In this document: positions 49,360 through 59,633 of the stretch, one piece after another
How positions within the stretch are numbered: position 1 is the stretch's first letter
How the letters are laid out: each line of letters starts with the position of its first letter
Assembly: GCA_030549855.1 (NCBI GenBank)
Contig: JAUQQP010000044.1
Coordinates: forward strand, 62,001-126,000
Direction: 5' to 3'
Length of the DNA: 64,000 nucleotides
From: Cyanobacteriota bacterium SRBZ.bins.94.201705
GTDB lineage: Bacteria > Cyanobacteriota > Cyanobacteriia > Cyanobacteriales > Cyanobacteriaceae
Program-made: the position numbers and the translations under genes
The notes under the pieces: generated by a model
What the model was told of the DNA's origin: nothing
Seen by the model: the letters and a program-made list of their open reading frames with translations, nothing else
Databases searched by the model: none

Positions 49360-50532
49360 TTAGTATAGAGGCACAGAGGGGTCTACTTCTTTACTCCAGG
49401 CGTTGATGCCTCCCTTTACATTAATCCCCTCAATGCCGTGTTGTTTTAAGATTTGTAAAGCCTTAGCAGAGCGACCACCCATCTTGCAGTGGGCAATGAG
49501 ACGTTTTTTGCCTTGGAGTAATTCCTTAACCTTGGCTACCCCCTCCCCACTCTCAATCTCCGGAAGAGGTACTAGTACAGCCTTGGGAATACGGGCTATT
49601 TGGTACTCGTTGGGATTACGGACGTCTATCAACACATAATCATCAGCGGGGCTATCCAACAAGGCCTTTAGTTCGGTTACCGTCATTTCTGGCAAACCGG
49701 TATCTGCCGGCGCCTGTTGGGAGGGTATACCACAAAACTGCTCGTAGTCGATGAGTTTATCAATTACAGGACGTTCGGGGTTGGGACGCAATTTCAACTC
49801 CCTAAACTTCATCTCCATGGCATTGTACAACAGGAGTCTACCGCTTAGGGTTTTGGCAGGATCCACCCCAAGGATGATTTTGATGGCTTCGGTAGCCTGG
49901 ATAGTGCCTATTACACCTGGTAAGACTCCTAAAACGCCCCCTTCAGCACAGGAAGGCACCATTCCCGGTGGTGGGGGTTCAGGGTATAAATCGCGATAGT
50001 TAGGCCCCCCCTGATAGTTGAATACCGTTGCCTGGCCCTCAAACCGGAAAATCGACCCGTATACGTTTGGTTTATTTAACAATACACAGGCATCGTTGAC
50101 GAGATAGCGGGTGGGGAAGTTATCTGTGCCATCGATGATAATATCGTAGGGTTCAAGGATAGAGAGGGCATTTTCTGAGGTAAGACGGGTATTGTATAAG
50201 TCTACCTGACAGTTGGGGTTAATTTCCAGAATGCGGTATTTAGCGGATTCTATTTTAGGCTTACCCACCCAGGACATGCCATGGATGATCTGTCTTTGGA
50301 GATTAGAAGCCTCTACCACATCAAAATCTACAATGCCAATGCGGCCAATACCAGAGGCAGCAAGGTACAACAGCAGGGGACTACCTAATCCCCCCGTGCC
50401 TACACAGAGGACACTAGCAGCCTTTAAACGTTTTTGCCCCTCCAAACCCACCTCGGGTAAGATGATGTGTCTAGCATATCTCTCATACTCGTCCTTGGTG
50501 AGGGAGATGGCATCCAAGTTGGGATTCAGCAT
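49360..50532 (-). CDS. moeB: MoeB/ThiF-type sulfur-carrier adenylyltransferase with rhodanese domain
   Basis: A 390-residue two-domain enzyme (also called MoeZ). The N-terminal ThiF domain (about 10-260) has the ATP loop GTGGLGSPLLLYLAASGIG, then FDVVEASNLQRQI and CAEGGVLGVLPG. It activates the C-terminus of MoaD- or ThiS-type sulfur carriers. The rhodanese domain (about 285-388) has the persulfide loop AHCKMGGRSAKA, so it can also supply sulfur. It is needed for molybdopterin and probably thiamine or tRNA thiolation. Divergent from ctp with overlapping 5' regions. Confidence 0.93.
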   Translation of the reverse strand: MLNPNLDAISLTKDEYERYARHIILPEVGLEGQKRLKAASVLCVGTGGLGSPLLLYLAASGIGRIGIVDFDVVEASNLQRQIIHGMSWVGKPKIESAKYRILEINPNCQVDLYNTRLTSENALSILEPYDIIIDGTDNFPTRYLVNDACVLLNKPNVYGSIFRFEGQATVFNYQGGPNYRDLYPEPPPPGMVPSCAEGGVLGVLPGVIGTIQATEAIKIILGVDPAKTLSGRLLLYNAMEMKFRELKLRPNPERPVIDKLIDYEQFCGIPSQQAPADTGLPEMTVTELKALLDSPADDYVLIDVRNPNEYQIARIPKAVLVPLPEIESGEGVAKVKELLQGKKRLIAHCKMGGRSAKALQILKQHGIEGINVKGGINAWSKEVDPSVPLY

Positions 50533-50654
50533 TATTTTGTATTTACGTACCTCTCGGAAACTGTTTGCAAGCTACCACCAATAAAGGGGAGGGACAGACC
50601 ACTCCCCTTACAGTCATTCTAGCATGTATTTACCCCGGCCCCTCAAGGGAGGGC

Positions 50655-52049
50655 ATGTGGGCTACAATGAAAAAGAGGCTGTTGTCCCTTCCTATTGTCG
50701 GAATAGATATGAAAAAACTAGTCCCCGGGGTGTTATTCTCCCTTTTTCCCCTCCTCTACAAGCAGTCTAGGCTAATATGGATGTCATTGATAGTAGGCAG
50801 TATAGTCTCGGCCACACTCCCAGAAACGGTAAAAGCCGAGATGAAGGACAGTCCAAAACAGGTAATAGACGAGGTATGGCAGATAGTAAACCACCAGTTT
50901 GTGGACAGCAATTTCAATAGGATAGATTGGCGGAAAAAGAGAGAAGAGTTGCTCAGCCGCAGTTATACCAGCAAAGCCCAAGCCTACAAGGCCATACAAC
51001 AGGCATTGAAAGAATTAGGTGATCCCTACACCCGTTTCTTACCACCAGAGGAATTTGAAGCCCTTACCAGTCAGACAGCCGGGGAGATATCTGGGATAGG
51101 TATAAGGATTGTAACAGATCCACGCACCCAGGAGTTATACATTGCCGATGTGGTCAAAAAATCCCCCGCCTTCCAAGCCGGCTTAAAAAGGGGTGATCGC
51201 ATCGTGAGAATAGACGGCCAACCTACAGTGTTAATGAGTCTGGAAAAAGCCCAAGAGGCATTGAAGGGGGAAATAGGCACAGAGGTGAGTCTAGAAGTAG
51301 TAAGGGAGGGTAGACCATCCTTTGTAGTGAAAATCACCCGTCTTAAGTTTGAAATCCCCTCTCTGGAATTCAGTCTGAAAAGGGAAGGGGAGATGAAGGT
51401 AGGCTATATCAGACTAGAGGAATTCAACTCCCATGCGGTGGCCCAGATGCGGAATGCTATAAGACAGCTACAAAAGGAAAACCCCCATGCCTTCGTTTTG
51501 GACTTGAGGGGCAACCCCGGAGGACTTTTATTTGCCAGTGTAGATATAGCCCGTTTATGGCTGGCTAAGGGGGAAATTGTAGACATTGTAGACCGTCAGG
51601 GGGGACACCAACGCTACTCAGCCAATAATTCCGCCCTCACCGACTTGCCTCTGGTAGTATTGGTAGACAGTAACTCTGCCAGTGCCAGTGAAATCCTTGC
51701 TGCTGCCTTGAAAGAGAACAAAAGGGCAATTCTTGTAGGTACTAATACTTACGGCAAGGGAACAGTACAATCAGTATATCCCCTCTCGGACGGTTCGGGT
51801 TTAGCAGTGACCATTTCCCGTTATTACCCCCCCAGTGGCACCAACATCAACAGGAGGGGGATTGCCCCAGACATCTTCCAACCCCTAACCCGAGAAGAAG
51901 AAAGCCTCCTCACTGAAAACCCATCCCTGATGGCCACTAGCAGGGATTCTCAGTATACCAAAGCTATATCAGTATTACAAAACCTGGTTTCGGGCAAACA
52001 GGGCAATAGGGCCCAAGGGAGACAGGGAAATCTGTTAAAGCCCCTCTAA
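50655..52049 (+). CDS. carboxyl-terminal processing protease (S41)
   Basis: A secreted serine protease of the Ctp family. The product has an N-terminal membrane/signal segment, PDZ domain (GEISGIGIRIVTDP to LEVVREGRPSF), and S41 core with SNSASASEILAAAL (catalytic Ser) and GTNTYGKGTVQ (Lys). Among cyanobacterial paralogues CtpA matures D1; which paralogue this is cannot be settled here, but it lies closer to CtpB/CtpC type by my reading. The frame opens at 50565; ATGs at 50655, 50667 and 50709 are all possible, and 50655 follows GGGAGGG. The end overlaps ycf4 by 15 bases (convergent). Confidence 0.85.
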   Translation: MWATMKKRLLSLPIVGIDMKKLVPGVLFSLFPLLYKQSRLIWMSLIVGSIVSATLPETVKAEMKDSPKQVIDEVWQIVNHQFVDSNFNRIDWRKKREELLSRSYTSKAQAYKAIQQALKELGDPYTRFLPPEEFEALTSQTAGEISGIGIRIVTDPRTQELYIADVVKKSPAFQAGLKRGDRIVRIDGQPTVLMSLEKAQEALKGEIGTEVSLEVVREGRPSFVVKITRLKFEIPSLEFSLKREGEMKVGYIRLEEFNSHAVAQMRNAIRQLQKENPHAFVLDLRGNPGGLLFASVDIARLWLAKGEIVDIVDRQGGHQRYSANNSALTDLPLVVLVDSNSASASEILAAALKENKRAILVGTNTYGKGTVQSVYPLSDGSGLAVTISRYYPPSGTNINRRGIAPDIFQPLTREEESLLTENPSLMATSRDSQYTKAISVLQNLVSGKQGNRAQGRQGNLLKPL

Positions 52050-52595
52050 GGGCACAGACAGGAAGCGGGCTAGGAGTGCCCCCTGGTTTTCTAATTGGGA
52101 GAGGGGCATAAGGCGGCCTACGGGGGTAAGGGGTATGTTCTTTCCAGGTTTCACTCGTAGATACAAGACTCGTCTGGGGTTGAAGCCTTCCTTGATTTCC
52201 GCCCGAATGGCCTGTACATCCTTCAAGTCGTAAACAAGTTCAATTTTCCGATTTTTTCCAGGAAAACCGCGACGAAAGATGGTAACCTTCCCCTTTTCCT
52301 TGTCAAACTCGTTGTAGCCTGAGCCTACGTTCAAAATGACAATCAACCAGAGATAGGTGGCCAGAAGAATGCCAGCCACCCCGTAGAAGGTGAGGGCAAT
52401 TCCTTGGGGGATGAATTGCAGCTGGGAAGTGTCTGTGACTGGTAACAGTCTTGTGTGAAAATAGCTAGACAAGCCAGCTAAGAGGAAACCTAACCCCCCC
52501 AGGGAGGTGACAACAGCCCAAAAGAAGTTGCTAAACCTTCTGGCACCAATTATTTCCTGTCGGAGGATGGTTTCGGATTTAGTCTCTGTAGCCAT
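52035..52595 (-). CDS. ycf4: photosystem I assembly protein Ycf4
   Basis: Thylakoid membrane protein that helps assemble photosystem I. The 186-residue protein has two membrane helices (about 20-42 and 65-88) followed by a soluble domain with the family strings GYNEFDKEKGKVTIFRRGFP and IRAEIKEGFNPRRVLYLR. The ATG at 52595 gives the family start; the frame opens 16 codons upstream, past the ilvB stop. With ycf3 ten kilobases away, both PSI assembly factors lie in this window. Confidence 0.95.
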   Translation of the reverse strand: MATETKSETILRQEIIGARRFSNFFWAVVTSLGGLGFLLAGLSSYFHTRLLPVTDTSQLQFIPQGIALTFYGVAGILLATYLWLIVILNVGSGYNEFDKEKGKVTIFRRGFPGKNRKIELVYDLKDVQAIRAEIKEGFNPRRVLYLRVKPGKNIPLTPVGRLMPLSQLENQGALLARFLSVPLEGL

Positions 52596-52642
52596 TAGAT
52601 GGGATGAGCAGTAGAAGACAATACCGCCCATCCATTGTAACA

Positions 52643-54283
52643 CTAAATGGGGGGACAGTTGAGACTACCAGCCCTTTGGGAGAAACGAAGATTTTCGCGA
52701 TAGTCCACAGGACAGTCTATAATAGCAGGCACTTCGTCTTCCAGGGCAGTTTTGAGAATGGGAATCAAGTCACTGGCCGTCTCAACACGATACCCTTTTA
52801 ACCCCATACTTTCTGCAAATTTGACAAAATCAGGATTACCGAAGTCCACATAACAGGTGTAGCCAAATTGATTCATCTGTTTCCAGGCAATCAAGCCGTA
52901 GCCATTGTCGTTAAAAATGAGGGTTACAAAAGGGGTGCCCACTCGCAAAGCCGTCTCCAACTCCTGGCAATTCATCATAAACCCCCCATCTCCTGTTACT
53001 GCCACCACCTTTCTGTTGGGGTAAACCAGTTTAGCGGCAATAGCCCCAGGGATGGCAATACCCATGGCAGCAAAGCCGTTGGAGATAATACAAGTGTTAG
53101 GGCTTTCGCAATGATAGTGACGGGCAATCCACATTTTATGGGCGCCCACATCGGAAATGACAATATCTTCTGAGCCCATTACCTCTCTTAAATCATAGAT
53201 GATTTTTTGGGGCTTGAGGGGGAAACTGTCGTCTTGGGCATAACGTTCATAGTCGGCTACAATCTCCTCTCTGAGGGATACCGCAAAAGGGGTAGGTTTG
53301 CCGGTACGATCACATCGTTGTAAAATTTCCATCAAGGAGTCGGAAATGTCCCCCACCACCTCCACAATGGGAATGTAGCTGCTGTCAATTTCAGCGGCAG
53401 TGGCGGCAATGTGGACAATGGGGATGGTACCATTGGGATTCCAACGCTTGGGGGAGTATTCGATTAAATCGTAACCTACGGCAATGACCAAGTCCGTTTG
53501 TTCAAAGGCACAGCTGATAAAATCCCGTTGTTGTAGCCCCACCGCCCACAAAGCCAGGGGATGACGATAGGGGATTGCCCCCTTGCCCATGAAAGTATTA
53601 GCCACGGGGATATTGAGGCGGGTGGCGAATTCCGTCAAGGCTGCAGAGGCACGGGCACGAATTACACCATTACCGGCCAGGATGATGGGGTTTTTAGCCT
53701 TAGCGATGGCCACGGCGGCGCTGTTGATACTACGATAGGAAGCATAAACCTTCTCCTGAATGCCAGTAGGAAGAGGCTGCCCCTCTACAGGCATGGCGGC
53801 AATATTCTCTGGTAAGTCTATATGTACTGCCCCTGGTTTTTCCATCTGTGCTATTTTAAAGGCCTTTCTCACCACCTCGGGGGTAATACTAGGTCTTACA
53901 ATTTGTTGATTCCATTTGGTCACAGGGGCAAACATGGCTACCAAATCCAGGTACTGATGTGATTCGATATGCATACGGTCGGTGCCCACCTGCCCGGTGA
54001 TAGCCACAAGGGGTGCCCCATCCAAGTTAGCATCAGCTACACCTGTCATCAAGTTTGTAGCACCTGGTCCCAGGGTAGAGAGACAAACCCCCGCCTTCCC
54101 CGTCAACCTACCATAAACGTCTGCCATGAAAGCAGCCCCCTGTTCATGACGAGTAGTGATAAACTTGATGGAGGAATTGTTTAAAGCCGCCAGCAGGTGT
54201 AGATTCTCCTCACCAGGCAACCCAAATACATACTCCACACCCTCATTCTCTAAACACTTAACCAATAATTCTGCCGTATTCAT
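52643..54283 (-). CDS. ilvB: acetolactate synthase large subunit
   Basis: Thiamine-diphosphate enzyme condensing pyruvate (and 2-ketobutyrate), the first step of branched-chain amino acid synthesis. The 546-residue protein has the catalytic Glu in TTRHEQGAAFMADVYGR (near 45), the LSTLGPGATNLMTG loop, and the TPP motif TGDGGFMMNCQEL near 438. No small subunit is adjacent. The sequence is closer to the alternative ALS type (AlsS-like) in places; substrate preference is not certain. ycf4 follows 47 bases downstream. Confidence 0.92.
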   Translation of the reverse strand: MNTAELLVKCLENEGVEYVFGLPGEENLHLLAALNNSSIKFITTRHEQGAAFMADVYGRLTGKAGVCLSTLGPGATNLMTGVADANLDGAPLVAITGQVGTDRMHIESHQYLDLVAMFAPVTKWNQQIVRPSITPEVVRKAFKIAQMEKPGAVHIDLPENIAAMPVEGQPLPTGIQEKVYASYRSINSAAVAIAKAKNPIILAGNGVIRARASAALTEFATRLNIPVANTFMGKGAIPYRHPLALWAVGLQQRDFISCAFEQTDLVIAVGYDLIEYSPKRWNPNGTIPIVHIAATAAEIDSSYIPIVEVVGDISDSLMEILQRCDRTGKPTPFAVSLREEIVADYERYAQDDSFPLKPQKIIYDLREVMGSEDIVISDVGAHKMWIARHYHCESPNTCIISNGFAAMGIAIPGAIAAKLVYPNRKVVAVTGDGGFMMNCQELETALRVGTPFVTLIFNDNGYGLIAWKQMNQFGYTCYVDFGNPDFVKFAESMGLKGYRVETASDLIPILKTALEDEVPAIIDCPVDYRENLRFSQRAGSLNCPPI

Positions 54284-54428
54284 TGCCTATATGCCCTTGA
54301 TTGCCCTATTCTAGAAATAGAAGAAAAAAACCAAACCCGGAAAGCCACTGGCATCCTCCTAGTCGTGGCTGGTGTTTGTTGTTGTATTTCAATGTTAGCC
54401 TAGTTTTCTGGTCACCAACGGGAGGAAT

Positions 54429-55019
54429 GTGAATAACAGTCTTTCTTCTTCCCCCACCCTTTTTCCCCTCGAACACCCCGCCATTGGTATTCCTTCTCAT
54501 CCTCTCCAATATCGCGCTATAGGAGTAGTTAAAGGCATATACAAACCAGAGGAGGGGGTTTTGACCAAGGGGGTGTTGATAACGGAGGACAACTATTCAT
54601 TTTCCGCCGTCTTGTTAGGCAAAACCATCTGTGCAGTCAGAAAGCATATCAATCTGGAGGAGGCACAATTGTGGGTAGTCTATCCCCACAGTCTGCCTGG
54701 GAAGGATGAGTTGCACTTTCAAATTGCCGGCATCTATAAACCCCACCAACCGCAAAACCCACCCCTGCCAGAAAATTATTTTTCCATCCGAGGGGAAGTA
54801 GTCTACTCCTCCAAGTCTAGAGAGAAGGTAGTGGTAAAAATCTATCACAACAACTATCCTCTCAGAAAAGGGGCTCCCTGCTTTAAAGTGGAACTAAAGG
54901 GCAAAATTCCCAACAACCGTCTTAAGAGTTTTTTCACCTTTAGCGCCCGTCTAGAAGGGAAGTATTTGGTAATCCAGGAATACTTTAACCTAGGACTTAT
55001 GGCAGCCTATGTGAAATAA
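54429..55019 (+). CDS. conserved protein of unknown function
   Basis: A 196-residue soluble protein of mainly beta character (YRAIGVVKGIYKPEEGVLTK near 28-47, FSIRGEVVYSSKSREKVVVK near 117-136). I do not recognise a domain with certainty; the layout suggests two related beta-barrel or OB-like halves. Start is GTG at 54429, with GGAGG only three bases before it. It lies between ilvB (divergent) and hom and is probably its own unit. Confidence 0.55.
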   Translation: MNNSLSSSPTLFPLEHPAIGIPSHPLQYRAIGVVKGIYKPEEGVLTKGVLITEDNYSFSAVLLGKTICAVRKHINLEEAQLWVVYPHSLPGKDELHFQIAGIYKPHQPQNPPLPENYFSIRGEVVYSSKSREKVVVKIYHNNYPLRKGAPCFKVELKGKIPNNRLKSFFTFSARLEGKYLVIQEYFNLGLMAAYVK

Positions 55020-55089
55020 ACCTCCCCACTGTCAACGGTTGGGTGTACAATAGGCACAAAACAGAAATAAACGACCAAGGATAGACACT

Positions 55090-56397
55090 GTGGCTTTTAA
55101 GATAGGTTTACTAGGACTGGGCACTGTAGGCGGTGGTACTGCAGACATACTTTTGCACCCTGAAGGTAGACACCCGCTAGTACAGGAAATTTCCCTTCAT
55201 CAGATTGGAGTTAAGTCTCTTACGAAAAAACGCAGTATCCAGGTGCCTCCTAACCTCCTGACTACAGACTTGGAAGCCATTGTCACTAACCCCGAGATAG
55301 ACATTGTAGTGGAACTAATAGGGGGATTGGAGCCTGCCCGCAGTTTAATTCTCAAAGCCATCGCCCACGGAAAACACGTAGTTACCGCCAACAAGGCCGT
55401 AATTGCCCGTTATGGCCGAGAAATCTTTACCGCTGCCAATCAAGCCAATGTCTACGTCTTGTTGGAAGCGGCAGTGGGAGGCGGCATCCCCATCATTGAA
55501 CCTTTGAAGCAATCCCTTGGCGCCAATCGACTTCGTAACATAATTGGAATTATAAATGGCACAACCAATTATATCCTGACGGAAATGACCCAAAAGGGGG
55601 CTTCCTTCTCTGAAGTGTTGGCCACTGCCCAAAAATTAGGCTATGCAGAAGCTGATCCTGTTGCCGATGTAGAAGGCTATGATGCCGCCGATAAGATAGC
55701 CATTCTCGCCTCCCTCGCCTTCGGTTGTTATCTGAAACGGGAAGAGGTTTACTGTGAGGGGATAACCAAAATTACCAGCAGTGACATCAACTATGCCGAT
55801 AAACTGGGCTTTGTCATCAAGTTGCTGGCTATAGCCTCCTGTCCAGACAACCAGCCAGGCAACAACACCGCGCCCCTACAGGTGAGAGTACATCCTACTT
55901 TAGTACCCAAGTCCCACCCCCTAGCCAGTGTAAACGGGGTGAACAATGCCATTCTAGTAGAAGGAGAGCCATTGGGACAAGTAATGTTTTATGGCCCCGG
56001 TGCCGGCTCAGGTCCTACTGCTAGTGCCGTGGTAGCTGATATAATGAACATAGTGGGGGTGTTAGCCACAAATCCTCAACCCTCTCGTTTGGATGCCCTT
56101 TTGAGTTATGCCCCCCAGGGAGAAAGGGAAATTAGCCCCATATCTGAGGTATATACTCGCTTCTACGCCCGTTTCCTCTGTGAGGATGTACCTGGGGTAA
56201 TTGGTCATTTGGGCACTGCCTTTGGGCGCGCCAACGTGAGTCTGGAGTCTGTGGTGCAAATCGGCTTAGTAGGCGAGTTGGCGGAAATAGTAGTAGTGAC
56301 TCACCACGTCAAGGAGGGGGATTTTAGAAAGGCCATCGCTGATATAGAGAAAATTGAGGCCATTAAAAGCGTTGCCAATATCATCCGGGTGCTTTAA
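55090..56397 (+). CDS. hom: homoserine dehydrogenase
   Basis: Reduces aspartate semialdehyde to homoserine for threonine and methionine synthesis. The 435-residue protein has the N-terminal NAD(P) loop GLLGLGTVGGGT (residues 6-17), ANKAVIARYG (near 99), the IINGTTNYILTEM motif (near 155), YAEADPVADVEGYDAADK (near 195) and a C-terminal ACT domain (DVPGVIGHLGTAFGRAN), likely for threonine feedback. It starts at GTG 55090. Confidence 0.96.
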   Translation: MAFKIGLLGLGTVGGGTADILLHPEGRHPLVQEISLHQIGVKSLTKKRSIQVPPNLLTTDLEAIVTNPEIDIVVELIGGLEPARSLILKAIAHGKHVVTANKAVIARYGREIFTAANQANVYVLLEAAVGGGIPIIEPLKQSLGANRLRNIIGIINGTTNYILTEMTQKGASFSEVLATAQKLGYAEADPVADVEGYDAADKIAILASLAFGCYLKREEVYCEGITKITSSDINYADKLGFVIKLLAIASCPDNQPGNNTAPLQVRVHPTLVPKSHPLASVNGVNNAILVEGEPLGQVMFYGPGAGSGPTASAVVADIMNIVGVLATNPQPSRLDALLSYAPQGEREISPISEVYTRFYARFLCEDVPGVIGHLGTAFGRANVSLESVVQIGLVGELAEIVVVTHHVKEGDFRKAIADIEKIEAIKSVANIIRVL

Positions 56398-56876
56398 TTA
56401 ACATATGCCTCCCCAGTTACCCTTTTTGCCTTGGTGTCGATACCAGGTGGCGCCCAATACCAGTATACCTGTCAAACAAAGAGAAAGGGTAAAGGGCACA
56501 ATATCCCCCCGGGAAATCCCTGCATCCCTAAAATGGTGCCCAAAATAGTCCCTACCAACTAGTCTCTGCTGCTAATAGAAGTCAAACCGGCACCATAGTT
56601 GACAATTCCATAGAGGGTTAGAGGCAAAAGACGCAAAGCGAAGATATACCAAACCCCTCCCCCCTTCTCCTCCCTATCCATCCGCCGCCAATAAATCCCC
56701 ATGGCAGTCACAATAGCGGCACAACTAGTCCAAAATAACCCCCCACTAGTCCAAAAATCAACCCTCCACTTGCATTCAAAGGGGTAGAAGGTAACAGTAA
56801 AATTGTCCCCACTACATAAAACACAATATACCCCAACGGCGCCCACTATCCCAACCCCCATCCAGACAAGTGTCAA
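56398..56876 (-). pseudogene. frameshifted membrane-protein gene
   Basis: From 56876 a 105-residue membrane-protein-like frame (hydrophobic segments at about 5-22, 45-62 and 76-96) stops at 56559. Just before that point another frame (-1/+1 relative) carries on LVGRDYFGHHFRDAG, RGDIVPFTLSLCLTGILVLG and a final WYRHQGKKGNW to TAA at 56398. The two parts read as one four-helix protein of about 155 residues, joined if a single base is added or removed near 56555-56570. It is therefore a broken gene or a sequencing error. It abuts hom. Confidence 0.5.
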
Positions 56877-56951
56877 TTTTCTCCTCCCCAGTCACCTCCC
56901 TACCATTGCCAACCCTCGTTGTATTCCCTTTCCCAGGGCCAAATTTAAGCG

Positions 56952-56964
56952 AATGATTATCATT
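56952..56964. promoter_or_regulatory. Fur/Zur-like operator of hemB
   Basis: AATGATTATCATT, a perfect 13-bp palindrome, lies eight bases upstream of a TATACT -10 (56972-56977) with no good -35, so a bound repressor would block RNA polymerase. Zur regulons described in cyanobacteria include hemB- and folE-like genes, as I recall, which favours Zur over Fur. Confidence 0.65.
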
Positions 56965-56971
56965 TTCGTGA

Positions 56972-57988
<1,017 letters not shown>

Positions 57989-58079
57989 TCCCATTCATAC
58001 CTCACCAGAAGGACAAATCCTATCCCTCCTACATCTTAACGAAGGACAAGCCTTCTGGCTACCAACCCCTAACCCATAC

Positions 58080-58126
58080 TTGTCATTTCCCTTTACACCT
58101 AATATAATGAAAATGGTTATCATTTT
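58080..58126 (+). promoter_or_regulatory. folE promoter with overlapping Fur/Zur-like operator
   Basis: TTGTCA (58080-58085), a 17-base spacer and TATAAT (58103-58108) form a near-consensus promoter. Directly after it AAAATGGTTATCATTTT (58110-58126) is a 17-bp palindrome with one mismatch and covers the expected transcription start. This is a classic repressor layout. The folE ATG is at 58137. Confidence 0.7.
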
Positions 58127-58136
58127 AAATGAATTC

Positions 58137-58778
58137 ATGGAGTTGACACAGCGACAAAATCATAGACAAATACTGGCTACCCCTCCACAAAGGCGAAGAC
58201 AGGTAACAGAGGAGGAGATGGTAGCAGCAGTGGAAACCTTACTGTTGGGGTTAGGAGAGAATCCCCATAGAGAGGGGTTGAAAGATACCCCAAAAAGAGT
58301 GGTAAAAGCCCTAAAATTTCTCACTTCTGGCTATTTTCAGTCGTTGGATGAGGTTTTAAATGGTGCAGTTTTCCATGAAGATACCCAAGAAATGGTGTTA
58401 GTCAGAGACATTGACCTATTTAGCCTATGTGAACATCATATCCTACCTATTATTGGCAGGGCCCATGTGGCTTATATTCCAGACGGCAGGGTAATTGGTT
58501 TGTCTAAAATTGCCCGTCTGGTGGAGATGTATGCTAGACGACTACAGGTGCAAGAGCGTCTTACCGCCCAAATTGCCGACGCCTTAATGGGATTACTCAA
58601 GCCTAAGGGGGTGGCAGTAGTAATAGAGGCAACCCACATGTGTATGGTTATGCGGGGGGTGCAAAAACCAGGTTCTTGGACTTCTACAAGTGCACTACGC
58701 GGCATTTTTGCCACCGACGGTAAAACCCGTCAGGAATTTATGAATTTAATCCAACATCGTCCTACCTTTGGGGGTTAG
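58137..58778 (+). CDS. folE: GTP cyclohydrolase I
   Basis: Turns GTP into dihydroneopterin triphosphate for folate or pterin synthesis. The 213-residue product has the zinc ligands in LCEHHILP (Cys98, His101) and HMCMVMRGV (Cys169), plus [10 protein letters not shown] and RLQVQERLT. So it is the zinc-dependent type I enzyme. The frame opens at 57954 inside hemB, but the ATG at 58137 follows the promoter and gives the family length. The downstream genes run in the same direction. Confidence 0.95.
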   Translation: MELTQRQNHRQILATPPQRRRQVTEEEMVAAVETLLLGLGENPHREGLKDTPKRVVKALKFLTSGYFQSLDEVLNGAVFHEDTQEMVLVRDIDLFSLCEHHILPIIGRAHVAYIPDGRVIGLSKIARLVEMYARRLQVQERLTAQIADALMGLLKPKGVAVVIEATHMCMVMRGVQKPGSWTSTSALRGIFATDGKTRQEFMNLIQHRPTFGG

Positions 58779-58868
58779 GAGGGATGGGGTTTGTCTTCAC
58801 TTAAGTGGGGTTTATCTCCAACCCAGGTGGGTGTTGTATCCATGTCCTTGACTAGCCGAAAATAAAAG

Positions 58869-59633
58869 ATGATAATTGCCGTTTTGGGAAATTATGGTGT
58901 GGGTAAAACTCATTGGATTAGGAGAGAGATTGCCCAATTGCCAGACAAAAATGCTGTTGTATATCTAAGTCCAAAAACCGATAAATTTCCCCTAGATGCC
59001 ACTATTTTGAAAAGCGAATTCCCAGATATTTCAATACAGCAAACGGCTTCAATAGAAAAACTAAAGGATGCTGGTCAAAATACCACGGTTTACCTAGAAA
59101 TTCCTCCCTACTTAGAATGGAAATCAGTGGAGGAGGTTTTACAAAAACTCCAATCTAAAAAGGTCGTACTGCAGTATAAGGGGGAGGAATCTCCGTGGAT
59201 AGCGGCAGCAGATGAAGTTATTGTCTTTGACAGGGAATTCAATCTTGACCCTTTCGATCCTTTAGAAATTCACCGAGGCCTGTTAACGGGAGAAGTGTTA
59301 GATTACCCTAGCCTAGAAACCTTCTGGCAGGAATTGACGGGAGGGGCTTATGGAGAAATTTTAAGGGTAAAAGGAATATTTAATGTCTTCACTGGAGAAT
59401 GTATTTATGGGGAATATTTATACCCGGATTTTAACCCAGATTTTCTTTCCCTTAATTTTCCTCTTTGTTTACAGGGAAGGCCAACTAATTTTAGTGGCAT
59501 AGAAATTATAGGCAAAAATCTGGATAAACAAACTATTGCTGATACTCTTAGTGAGTTTTGTCTTTCTGACGAAGCTATTGCCTATTACCAACAACAGATT
59601 AGAGACAATAGTCAACAGGAGGAAGAGGGATGA
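58869..59633 (+). CDS. divergent CobW/COG0523-like P-loop protein
   Basis: A 254-residue protein that resembles a stripped-down COG0523 metallochaperone GTPase. Residues 7-14 are a Walker A loop (GNYGVGKT), VYLEIP at 74-79 stands where the ExxG/P strand of COG0523 proteins lies, and residues 155-230 look like a CobW C-terminal domain (EILRVKGIFNVFTGE). The usual CxCC metal motif and NKxD loop are missing. Related proteins deliver zinc or cobalt to enzymes. It follows folE by 90 bases and overlaps the next gene by four, so a zinc-linked role is inferred from context. Confidence 0.6.
   Translation: MIIAVLGNYGVGKTHWIRREIAQLPDKNAVVYLSPKTDKFPLDATILKSEFPDISIQQTASIEKLKDAGQNTTVYLEIPPYLEWKSVEEVLQKLQSKKVVLQYKGEESPWIAAADEVIVFDREFNLDPFDPLEIHRGLLTGEVLDYPSLETFWQELTGGAYGEILRVKGIFNVFTGECIYGEYLYPDFNPDFLSLNFPLCLQGRPTNFSGIEIIGKNLDKQTIADTLSEFCLSDEAIAYYQQQIRDNSQQEEEG

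Noticed and set aside
54306-54509. 67-codon minus-strand frame in the ilvB upstream region
   Set aside because: Overlaps the start of the 54429 gene and has no protein-like features.
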